Shown here in pieces: positions 7,924 to 13,599 of a stretch of DNA of 13,599 nucleotides. The translations under genes and the position numbers were made by a program. How positions within the stretch are numbered: position 1 is the stretch's first letter; every line of letters begins with the position of its first letter. This stretch comes from Rickettsiales bacterium UBA4270. GTDB lineage: Bacteria > Pseudomonadota > Alphaproteobacteria > Rickettsiales > Deianiraeaceae. A model generated the notes under the pieces. The model was not told the origin of the DNA, made no database searches, and saw only the letters and a program-made list of their open reading frames with translations. The stretch is from NCBI GenBank assembly GCA_002395105.1, contig DGWA01000014.1, positions 1 through 13,599 on the forward strand. Direction: 5' to 3'.

Positions 7924-8067
7924 CTACTTTACTTCATATATATGGAGTTTGATTACATGATATAATTCGTGTCCGAATGTAAATAATTGTCTTTGCTTTA
8001 TTTCGCTACTATTAATTTTTATCAATCTTTCTTCTCCTTTATCATCTAAACATAAATATACATTCAA
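7924..8067 (-). pseudogene. Remnant of ImmA/IrrE-family metallopeptidase
   Basis: A 47-codon reading frame on the minus strand, opening with TTG at 8067 after an in-frame TAA and ending in TAG at 7926-7924. It encodes an INSSEIKQRQLFTFGHELYH segment, which fits the ImmA/IrrE (DUF955) core, where an I-IN strand is followed by RQRFT--HELGH and the HExxH residues bind zinc. The frame stops ten residues after the motif, so the downstream helix with the third zinc ligand is missing. The sequence upstream is interrupted by stops in all frames. It is therefore a fragment of a domain that normally spans well over 100 residues and is very unlikely to be active. The family usually works beside Xre-type regulators in phage, mobile-element or toxin-antitoxin loci; none is visible here. 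Confidence 0.6.
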
Positions 8068-8262
8068 TTAAAACACAAACAATGTTTTAACAAAAATGTT
8101 ATTGTACATAATCAATAACCACCAATTTTTTGTTAAAAACGTACAAAATTTTTTTCATATTAATTTTACATTATAAAATAAATTTTGTGTATAAATAAAT
8201 CTTTTTAATTTTTTTATTTTCAACAAAAAATTTCCAAAAAGGAAGAATAGAATTTTTTAAAA
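8068..8262. other. AT-rich non-coding spacer
   Basis: With the pseudogene, this is the only gene-free gap over 300 bases in the window (7908-8305). This part is extremely AT-rich, broken by stops in all frames, and holds no tRNA or convincing terminator. An inverted repeat (ACAAAATTT near 8132 with AAATTTTGT near 8171) is present but expected by chance at this composition. It is probably decayed sequence. Confidence 0.5.
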
Positions 8263-8291
8263 TTGACAATTATTTTTTTATTGTTTTTAAT
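8263..8291 (+). promoter_or_regulatory. Sigma70-like promoter of rpmJ-rpmF-bamD
   Basis: TTGACA (8263-8268), a 17-base spacer and TTTAAT (8286-8291). The -10 box ends 14 bases before the rpmJ ATG. The 15 bases from the -35 box are identical to those at atpD, and the -10 box is also the same. Confidence 0.65.
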
Positions 8292-8305
8292 TAAGTGTTT
8301 TGTTT

Positions 8306-8428
8306 ATGAAAGTTAAATCTTCTTTAAAAAACTTGCGTAAACGTCAAGGTTGTCAATTGGTAAAAAGAGGTAATAGAATATACGTTATTTGCAAAACAAA
8401 TAGACGTTTTAAAGCAAAACAAGGTTAG
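8306..8428 (+). CDS. rpmJ: 50S ribosomal protein L36
   Basis: A 40-residue basic protein of the large ribosomal subunit. It begins MKVKSSLKNLRKR and ends NRRFKAKQG, matching L36 of the alphaproteobacterial form (MKV-SSLK---R ... Y-INK---RFKA-QG). Only two cysteines (16 and 29) remain, so it is the form without the complete CCCH zinc site. It opens the cluster, eight or so bases after the predicted transcription start and without a Shine-Dalgarno. rpmF follows after 16 bases. Confidence 0.93.
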   Translation: MKVKSSLKNLRKRQGCQLVKRGNRIYVICKTNRRFKAKQG

Positions 8429-8444
8429 TTTATTGTTTATATTC

Positions 8445-8612
8445 ATGGCTGTTCCTAAAAGAAAAACATCTAAGTCAAAAAATAGAATGAGGCAAGCTGG
8501 TAAAGGTTTGGTTAGAAAGACAAATCTTAAACTTGATGATAAAGGAAATGTAACCATGTCTCATGTTCTGGTTTTAAAAAGAGAAAAAAAAGAAAAGAAA
8601 GAAGGCGAGTAA
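8445..8612 (+). CDS. rpmF: 50S ribosomal protein L32
   Basis: A 55-residue large-subunit protein. The start MAVPKRKTSKSKNRMRQAGK is the diagnostic L32 N-terminus (MAVPK-K-S-S----R). Like alphaproteobacterial L32 it lacks the C-terminal cysteine zinc motif found in some other bacteria. The C-terminus is a Lys/Glu-rich tail with a run of lysine codons. It lies 16 bases after rpmJ and 14 bases before bamD, all without a Shine-Dalgarno, so one transcript is likely. In many bacteria plsX and fabH follow rpmF; here bamD does. Confidence 0.9.
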   Translation: MAVPKRKTSKSKNRMRQAGKGLVRKTNLKLDDKGNVTMSHVLVLKREKKEKKEGE

Positions 8613-8626
8613 AGCATAATCATATT

Positions 8627-9391
8627 ATGCAGAAAAATAAAAAAAAATACATAAATATTATATTTTTATCATTTTTTTTTAGTGTTTTTTTTAATTATTT
8701 AAATTCTCAGGCAGAAGAGTTAAAATACAAAACAGCAGAGCAATATTATTTAGACGGAATATATAGTTATGTAGATAGGAGTTATGCTACATCGGCCGAT
8801 CAGTTTGAAGCCCTATCAAAAAACCATCCTTACTCACAATATACTAGAAATTCATTGGTAATGGAGGCGTTTACAAATTATCTAAATAAAGAGTATGAAA
8901 AAATAAAAAACATTACCAGTGTTTTTTTTAAACTTTTTCCAAACGATCAATATGAACCATATATGTTATATATACTAGCAATGTCTAATTATATAAATAT
9001 TCGCGATGTAAATAAAAACTATAGTAATATTGTTGAAAGCAGACAAATTTTTACAGATTTAATCAATAAACATCCCGGTTCAAAATATGTAAAAAATGCA
9101 GAAGAAAAAATCGTTTATCTTAACAAAATGGAGCAGCTTGGCGATGTATTAATTGGAGAACTTTATCAAAAAAATGATATTTTCATTAGCGCAATAAGAA
9201 GATACGCTAACATCCTTAATAAATACAAAGATATTGATCCGGAAATTGAAGAAAGAACGTTGTGCGGAATGATTTCATCGTTGCATTCATTAAATATGAC
9301 AACAAATATGAAAAAATATATAGAGTTTTTGACAAAAAAATATCCAAAATCAAAATGTTTAAATAATAAAAATATATTTTTGTCAAAATGA
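8627..9391 (+). CDS. bamD: Outer-membrane assembly factor BamD, non-lipidated
   Basis: A 254-residue TPR protein of the BAM complex, which inserts beta-barrel proteins into the outer membrane with BamA. The family pattern is clear: AEQYYLDGIYSYVDRSYATS as the first TPR, FEALSKNHPYSQYTRNS (compare the QLEAL--RYPFGPYS motif of E. coli), a PND-YEPYMLYILAMSNY segment, the RQIFTDLINKHPGSKY repeat and a C-terminal YPKSK. The N-terminus has five lysines in its first seven residues, a hydrophobic core (8-25) and SQA at 27-29, which looks like a signal peptidase I site. There is no lipobox cysteine; the other two frames at the 5' end give stops and no hidden lipobox, so this does not look like a frameshift. 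The stop overlaps the next ATG by four bases. Confidence 0.85.
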   Translation: MQKNKKKYINIIFLSFFFSVFFNYLNSQAEELKYKTAEQYYLDGIYSYVDRSYATSADQFEALSKNHPYSQYTRNSLVMEAFTNYLNKEYEKIKNITSVFFKLFPNDQYEPYMLYILAMSNYINIRDVNKNYSNIVESRQIFTDLINKHPGSKYVKNAEEKIVYLNKMEQLGDVLIGELYQKNDIFISAIRRYANILNKYKDIDPEIEERTLCGMISSLHSLNMTTNMKKYIEFLTKKYPKSKCLNNKNIFLSK

Positions 9392-10032
9392 TACATTTCT
9401 TTTTAAAGAAAATTAAATTAGTTTTAATATGTTTTATATATATAATATCGTGTGGTTTTGTAGATCCAATAGATATTTTATATAAAAATATAAATTTAAT
9501 ACCAGATACAACAAGTAAAGATAATAACTACCCGCGCATACCACAATATATTATAGATGCAAAAAGCGAAAGAATACTTCCAAAATTACCAAAAATACCG
9601 GACCAAGAAGACACAAAAATGAACACATTTAGTGTTAAAAAAATATTAAAATCGATGATAACAGATGCTACACCCAACGGTATAATACAAGACATAAAAT
9701 CATCGAATGACAAAGAAACTCCTCTCGACGGTATTAAACATGTATTAAATATACCAAACATGAGAGATACAAATATTGATTTACATTATTTAGAAAATGA
9801 AGCATCTGAATTACCAATTATAAATACTCTACCAAGCTTTCCATATCTCTATAATAACGAAACACCAGTTGTGAAAAATATAGAAGATGTTAAAATAAAT
9901 GGCTTAGACAATGTTTTATCAGTAAAAATTAGCACACCAGTTGAACCACAATATTATGATATCAATTTTCCTGTAGATCACATGACGCCGGATGATGCAC
10001 TTAATACAGACATTATAGACATAATACCTTGA
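9388..10032 (+). CDS. Unknown lipoprotein coupled to bamD
   Basis: A 214-residue putative lipoprotein. The basic N-terminus and hydrophobic segment end in IISC-G, a lipobox with Cys22 as the predicted lipidated residue. The mature region is rich in Pro, Asp, Asn and Ile with few clear secondary-structure blocks (for example LPKLPKIPDQED), suggesting an extended chain. I do not recognise a domain. Its ATG overlaps the bamD TGA (ATGA), so it should be translated with bamD; an envelope role near the BAM complex is a context-based inference only. Its TGA directly abuts the stop codon of the opposing membrane-protein gene, leaving no space between them. Confidence 0.75.
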   Translation: MIHFFLKKIKLVLICFIYIISCGFVDPIDILYKNINLIPDTTSKDNNYPRIPQYIIDAKSERILPKLPKIPDQEDTKMNTFSVKKILKSMITDATPNGIIQDIKSSNDKETPLDGIKHVLNIPNMRDTNIDLHYLENEASELPIINTLPSFPYLYNNETPVVKNIEDVKINGLDNVLSVKISTPVEPQYYDINFPVDHMTPDDALNTDIIDIIP

Positions 10033-10626
10033 TTAATCTGGTTGTAAATCCGATTTCAGCAATATACTATTACATATGGCACTAAGCGTTCTATTTATCT
10101 TGGTTTTTTCTAAATTTGTTTCAGCGTCAACAATACCTATATAAATTCTCAAATTGTCTATAACTGTATCGGCGATAGCATATTCGTCATATTTCGAAAA
10201 TTCTATATATATTCTTGATCTATCTGGAAATATTGAACGTTCAAGTATTGAAATTTTATGCTTAGAAATAAAGTTAAGAAAAGTATCTTTTTCATTTGAG
10301 AAAATAATTTTACCTTTACCAAAAGATTTGTTCGCATCATCATTGATATCAACTAATTTTACCTTTATATTGTGTTTTTTTAAATCATAATCTTCTTCTA
10401 TTGCTTTTTCTAATTTCTTCATTGAATGTTCTTTTTCAAGCGCCTTATCTACAACAATATCTACTTCAATTGATCTATTATTTAAAACAACAGAACTTAT
10501 TCGATCGCCGAGAAATTGTGCAGACATTACTATTAATAAAACCATTAAAGATACCGAAAAAATAGCAACGGAAGTTAAATACAAATGTTTAAACAATTTG
10601 TTTAGTATTTTTTTGATCCATTTCAT
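10033..10626 (-). CDS. Single-span membrane protein of unknown function
   Basis: A 197-residue protein with a basic N-terminus (Lys2, 5, 6, 10 and 13), one strong transmembrane helix (about 16-38) and a polar region of about 155 residues predicted in the periplasm by the positive-inside rule. The soluble part alternates Lys/Glu-rich helices with hydrophobic strands; I see no known motif. It starts five bases after the amiC stop on the same strand, so it is probably co-transcribed with the amidase. In many alphaproteobacteria a penicillin-binding protein gene follows amiC, but this is not one. An envelope or wall-related function is inferred from that position only. Confidence 0.75.
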   Translation of the reverse strand: MKWIKKILNKLFKHLYLTSVAIFSVSLMVLLIVMSAQFLGDRISSVVLNNRSIEVDIVVDKALEKEHSMKKLEKAIEEDYDLKKHNIKVKLVDINDDANKSFGKGKIIFSNEKDTFLNFISKHKISILERSIFPDRSRIYIEFSKYDEYAIADTVIDNLRIYIGIVDAETNLEKTKINRTLSAICNSILLKSDLQPD

Positions 10627-10631
10627 ATTTT

Positions 10632-12206
10632 TTATTCTTCAAAAGTTCTAACAATTACATTAGCAAGATTAGCAGTAATTTTTTTAATATTACTTGCAAG
10701 TAGTAGTTTTTTCTGTTCTTTTAAATTACTAATATACCCAATTTCTATTAAAATAGACATCATATCAAGACCTCTTAATACCGCAAAAGATCTTTGACCT
10801 TTACGGCAAATACTGCAAACTCCATTTTTTTTAAAAGATAATAAAATATTATCTATAATAATAGATGATTTTTCAGATAACGTTTGACGCGTCATACTTA
10901 CAAGAATATCTAAAATTGGTCGATCCTGGATATAATTTTCATATTGCTTTGGAAGATAATATCTATTATAAAACCTACTCCAGTCAGGATGACTATCGTT
11001 TATATCTGATAAACGATATACAGTCATACCAGAAGTTTTTGGATTTTCATGTGCATCCATATGTAATGAAATAAACAAATCTGCGTGCGCTTGCTTGGCT
11101 ATCCTAACCCTATTCGTTAACGGAACTGTTTCGTCATTAGTTCTTGTCATTATAACTTTTACATTATGCTTTTTTAACTCTCTTTTCAAACTTTTTGCAT
11201 ATTTTAATGTTATATTTTTCTCATAAACTCCGTTCGCTCCACTTGCGCCAGGATCAATCCCGCCATGCCCAGCATCGATTGCAACAATGAATGGTTTTTT
11301 GTGTTTTATTTTTATTTTCTGAAAAACTGTATCTTTTTCAAGTTCAAGTAATCCATGATATTTACTATCAAATATAAAAACATCGTTTTTATGATTTAAA
11401 TTATTCATTATTGAAACACTATTTTTTAAAGACACAGCATCTTGTTGTTTTTTATTTCTTTCTTCAAGTTTTTTATTAAAATCATTTACAATATCATAGT
11501 TTACAAATTTCACAGAAATCTCACCAGCCGAAACGTTTTTAGTAATGATTTTCGTATTACTTGGTAATTCTATACTTATAGTATATCCATTTTTTTGTTT
11601 ACCATATTTTAAGCGAATATTTTTTGGCATTTGATATGTAAAATTCACAACCTTATCTTTAAGATTACTTGTATTTACATTAATTAAAAAACGAGTTGGA
11701 TTAAGTTGTAAATCAGAATGTACAAGTTTTTTATTGTCAACGCCTTTTCCGTTTATACACAACAACCAGCAACCAATACCACGCATTTCCATAGTTAAAT
11801 CTAATGTAATCCCTTTGCTTGCCCTTTTATCACCAACCATTCCTGCGTATGTTTCTAAAATTTCGTTCTCGTCGTTTTTTTTTAATTTATCCTGTTTTTG
11901 ATTTTGTAAATTATTGTCTTTATTTTTGTTGTTTTCTTCTTTTTTTTCATTTTCTGAATATTTTTTTTCAATTTCATCTATAATTGAATTTAATGTTTTC
12001 TTATTTATTTTCTTACTTGTTTTTTTATTTGTTTTGATCGGTTGTTTTTGTTTTTTTACAACATTTTTTGTCGTAGTTTTTTTTACTATTTTTTTTTCAA
12101 CTTTTACCGATTTTACTTGTTCGGCCGCAATAGACATGATTTGATTTACAAAAATATTAACAACTACTACAATAATAAAAATATCTCTTGAAAACAAAAA
12201 TTTCAT
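10632..12206 (-). CDS. amiC: N-acetylmuramoyl-L-alanine amidase, AmiC type
   Basis: A periplasmic zinc amidase that cuts the bond between N-acetylmuramic acid and L-alanine, used in cell separation. Of 524 residues, about 1-28 form a signal peptide (hydrophobic run FIIVVVVNIFV, then SIAA). A Lys/Asn/Glu-rich low-complexity stretch (about 30-110) follows, then a divergent AMIN-like region (about 125-235, with LQLNPTRFLINV) and the Amidase_3 domain from about 305. Zinc ligands His314 (DAGHGG), Glu329 (VYEKN) and His382 (SLHMDA) and the catalytic Glu488 (IEIGYISN) are all present. An in-frame TTG at 12242 extends the frame, but it is part of the -35 box; ATG 12206 starts a proper signal peptide and lies exactly seven bases after the -10 box. 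An unknown membrane protein follows in the operon. Confidence 0.92.
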   Translation of the reverse strand: MKFLFSRDIFIIVVVVNIFVNQIMSIAAEQVKSVKVEKKIVKKTTTKNVVKKQKQPIKTNKKTSKKINKKTLNSIIDEIEKKYSENEKKEENNKNKDNNLQNQKQDKLKKNDENEILETYAGMVGDKRASKGITLDLTMEMRGIGCWLLCINGKGVDNKKLVHSDLQLNPTRFLINVNTSNLKDKVVNFTYQMPKNIRLKYGKQKNGYTISIELPSNTKIITKNVSAGEISVKFVNYDIVNDFNKKLEERNKKQQDAVSLKNSVSIMNNLNHKNDVFIFDSKYHGLLELEKDTVFQKIKIKHKKPFIVAIDAGHGGIDPGASGANGVYEKNITLKYAKSLKRELKKHNVKVIMTRTNDETVPLTNRVRIAKQAHADLFISLHMDAHENPKTSGMTVYRLSDINDSHPDWSRFYNRYYLPKQYENYIQDRPILDILVSMTRQTLSEKSSIIIDNILLSFKKNGVCSICRKGQRSFAVLRGLDMMSILIEIGYISNLKEQKKLLLASNIKKITANLANVIVRTFEE

Positions 12207-12242
12207 ACTACTTATAGTAAGTAGGAGTTTCAATAAAGTCAA
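12188..12242. promoter_or_regulatory. Bidirectional amiC/dnaJ promoter with inverted repeat
   Basis: Minus strand (amiC): TTGACT (12242-12237), a 17-base spacer, TACTAT (12219-12214), then seven bases to the ATG. Plus strand (dnaJ): TTGAAA (12188-12193), a 19-base spacer and TATAGT (12213-12218). The two -10 boxes share five base pairs inside a perfect inverted repeat, CTACTTA-TAG-TAAGTAG (12208-12224), which may also be an operator. The amiC side is the stronger call. Confidence 0.55.
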
Positions 12243-13391
12243 GTGACTACAAACTATTATGACATTTTAGGCGTAAAAAAGACAGCAACACAAGACGATT
12301 TGAAAAAAGCATATCGTAAATTAGCTGTGCAAAATCATCCAGATAAACATCCTGATGAAAAGGAAAAATATGAAAAAAAATTTAAAGAAATAAACGAAGC
12401 ATACTCTGTATTATCAGATCCAAATAAACGTGCAATGTATGATCAAACTGGATCTGCTGATGGAAGCAGTAGTGGCTTTGACGGTTCAGGATTTGGCGGA
12501 TTTAATGGTTTTAATAGTTCTGGTTTTAGCTCAAATTTTGATTTTGGCGATATTAATGATATATTTAATAGTTTTTTTGGTACTACAAGAAGTAGAGCAT
12601 CTAATCATGAATTCAATTCACGTGGTTCAGATTTAAAATATAAAATGAGTATAACTCTCGAAGAAGCATTTAATTGCAGTTCAAAAATAGCAGAATATAA
12701 AACTATGGGTCCTTGTTCTCATTGCAATGGAACTGGTTGTTCAAGTGGTAAACAAGAAAAAACAAAGTGTAATAAATGTAATGGACGTGGTTCTGTGCAA
12801 ATGCAACAAGGTTTTTTTATAGTAGAACAAACATGTGATAAATGTGAAGGCTCTGGTGAAATATTAAGTAATCCATGTAAATTTTGCAACGGAGAAGGAC
12901 AAGAAAAAATTATAAAAAAAATAGAAATAGAAATACCCGCTGGAATTTCAGACGGAGATACTGTTAAAATCAGAGGCGCAGGAGAACATGGTATTAGAGG
13001 TGGTCAAGCAGGAGATTTATACATAGTATTTCAAATAAAACAGCATGAAATATTTAAGAAAAATGGCTATAATTTAGAATGCAAAATACCTATACGTTTT
13101 ACACAAGCGGCACTGGGAGCAGAAATTTCTATTATAGGAATTGATAGAAAAGAAATATCTTTAAAAATCCCAGCAGGAACACAAAACGGAGAACAAATAT
13201 ATGTTCGTGGTGCTGGAATGCCAAAACAAAATGGTAGCCGAGGTGATTTGATTGTTAATATTGTAGTAGAAACACCAGTTAAATTAACAACAGAACAAAA
13301 GGAATTATTACGAAAATTTGATGAAATATCAAACTCAAGCTCAAACCCAAAAACAGAAAATTTTTTCGACAATCTTAAAAAGTGGTTTTAA
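12243..13391 (+). CDS. dnaJ: Chaperone DnaJ (Hsp40)
   Basis: A 382-residue class I co-chaperone that delivers unfolded clients to DnaK and stimulates its ATPase. The J domain (1-70) has HPD at 32-34; a Gly/Phe/Ser region (about 71-110) follows; four CxxCxGxG-type zinc units lie between 158 and about 219 (CSHCNGTG, CNKCNGRG, CDKCEGSG, CKFCNGEG); the substrate-binding C-terminal domains have GGQAGDLYIVF and RGDLIVNIVVETP. The start is GTG: an in-frame TAA at 12234-12236 leaves no ATG option. AGGAG (12223-12227) is the only good Shine-Dalgarno-like sequence in the window, but lies 15 bases from the GTG, farther than usual. dnaK and grpE are not adjacent. A tRNA gene follows after about 90 bases. 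Confidence 0.97.
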   Translation: MTTNYYDILGVKKTATQDDLKKAYRKLAVQNHPDKHPDEKEKYEKKFKEINEAYSVLSDPNKRAMYDQTGSADGSSSGFDGSGFGGFNGFNSSGFSSNFDFGDINDIFNSFFGTTRSRASNHEFNSRGSDLKYKMSITLEEAFNCSSKIAEYKTMGPCSHCNGTGCSSGKQEKTKCNKCNGRGSVQMQQGFFIVEQTCDKCEGSGEILSNPCKFCNGEGQEKIIKKIEIEIPAGISDGDTVKIRGAGEHGIRGGQAGDLYIVFQIKQHEIFKKNGYNLECKIPIRFTQAALGAEISIIGIDRKEISLKIPAGTQNGEQIYVRGAGMPKQNGSRGDLIVNIVVETPVKLTTEQKELLRKFDEISNSSSNPKTENFFDNLKKWF

Positions 13392-13444
13392 TCTTTTTGC
13401 GCAAATTATTTATTAAATAGCGCCTTTACGTAAAACCCCAAATC

Positions 13445-13473
13445 TTGACTTTTATTTTTCAAAAACGCAAATT
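13445..13473 (+). promoter_or_regulatory. Possible tRNA-Tyr promoter
   Basis: TTGACT (13445-13450), a 17-base spacer and a poor -10 candidate CAAATT (13468-13473), ending seven bases before the tRNA. If real, the transcript would begin close to the mature 5' end. The -10 box matches only 3 of 6. Confidence 0.3.
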
Positions 13474-13480
13474 GTCTTGC

Positions 13481-13563
13481 GGGCGAATGGCCGAGCGGTC
13501 AATGGCAACAGACTGTAAATCTGTCCTCATATGAGTTCGTAGGTTCGAATCCTACTTCGCCCA
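13481..13563 (+). tRNA. tRNA-Tyr (GTA)
   Basis: An 83-base class II cloverleaf. The acceptor stem GGGCGAA (13481-13487) pairs with TTCGCCC (13556-13562), with discriminator A13563. The anticodon stem ACAGA/TCTGT encloses the loop CTGTAAA with anticodon GTA (13515-13517), reading tyrosine codons. The long variable arm contains CTCATATGAG, and the T arm is GTAGG-TTCGAAT-CCTAC. The 3' CCA is not encoded (CG follows), so it must be added by the CCA-adding enzyme. Confidence 0.96.
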
Positions 13564-13599
13564 CGCTAATTATTTATGCCCATAATATCTGAACGAGAA

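Noticed and set aside
8132..8180. Inverted repeat ACAAAATTT / AAATTTTGT in the spacer
   Set aside because: Arms are nine AT-rich bases about 30-40 bases apart with no flanking features; expected by chance at this composition.
8068..8180. Small minus-strand frame MKKILYVFNKK in the spacer
   Set aside because: Only about 19 codons, no homology recognised, and the flanking sequence is stop-filled.
8231..8246. Small hairpin TTCC-AAAAA-GGAA upstream of rpmJ
   Set aside because: Only four pairs, no T run after it on the plus strand, and no minus-strand gene that it could terminate.
10033..10626. Identification of this gene as ftsX
   Set aside because: FtsX has four membrane helices; this protein has one and the soluble part shows no FtsX pattern.
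12207..12242. N-terminal extension of AmiC from the TTG at 12242
   Set aside because: The codon belongs to the -35 box; starting at ATG 12206 gives a standard signal peptide with the promoter upstream.
13396..13405. Palindrome TTTGCGCAAA after dnaJ as a terminator
   Set aside because: No loop and no following T run; a ten-base palindrome alone is not a terminator.
1..13599. CRISPR array, insertion sequence, integrase or defence island
   Set aside because: No regularly spaced direct repeats, transposase motifs or terminal inverted repeats were seen; the genes are mostly conserved housekeeping genes.

Overview
The window looks like a piece of chromosome from a reduced, very AT-rich alphaproteobacterium, probably a host-associated or intracellular one of Rickettsiales/Holosporales type. 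The pointers are strong A/T bias at silent positions and between genes, Lys/Asn/Ile-rich proteins, and two alphaproteobacterial signatures: an FzlA-like GST-fold protein and a 40-residue L36 of the alpha type. Almost all genes are conserved housekeeping genes. UGA, UAA and UAG are all used as stops, so the code is standard. The lineage is inferred from composition and remembered family features, not from a search.

Layout: a terminator hairpin cut by the left edge; atpD and secA (+); an N-terminally anchored peptidase C26-type amidase and a small lipoprotein (+); a convergent FzlA-like gene (-); efp and an overlapping exported Cys-rich protein (+); an unrecognised 147-residue gene (-) with a decayed ImmA/IrrE metallopeptidase fragment upstream of it; an AT-rich spacer; rpmJ-rpmF-bamD-unknown lipoprotein (+); an unrecognised single-span membrane protein and the cell-wall amidase amiC (-); divergent dnaJ (+); and tRNA-Tyr(GTA).

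Functionally the window covers energy (atpD), protein export (secA), outer-membrane assembly (bamD), wall cleavage and division (amiC, fzlA), translation (efp, rpmJ, rpmF, tRNA-Tyr) and folding (dnaJ). The less ordinary content is a set of small exported proteins placed beside housekeeping genes: two lipoproteins, a two-repeat Cys-rich protein, an anchored C26 enzyme and a single-span membrane protein.

The most notable pattern is in initiation. Nearly no start codon has a Shine-Dalgarno sequence, and several sigma70-like promoters end only 7 to 14 bases before the ATG, predicting leaderless or near-leaderless mRNAs. The amiC/dnaJ promoter appears bidirectional, with overlapping -10 boxes inside a perfect inverted repeat. 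BamD lacks the lipobox cysteine. I found no CRISPR array, insertion sequence, integrase or obvious new multi-gene defence system.
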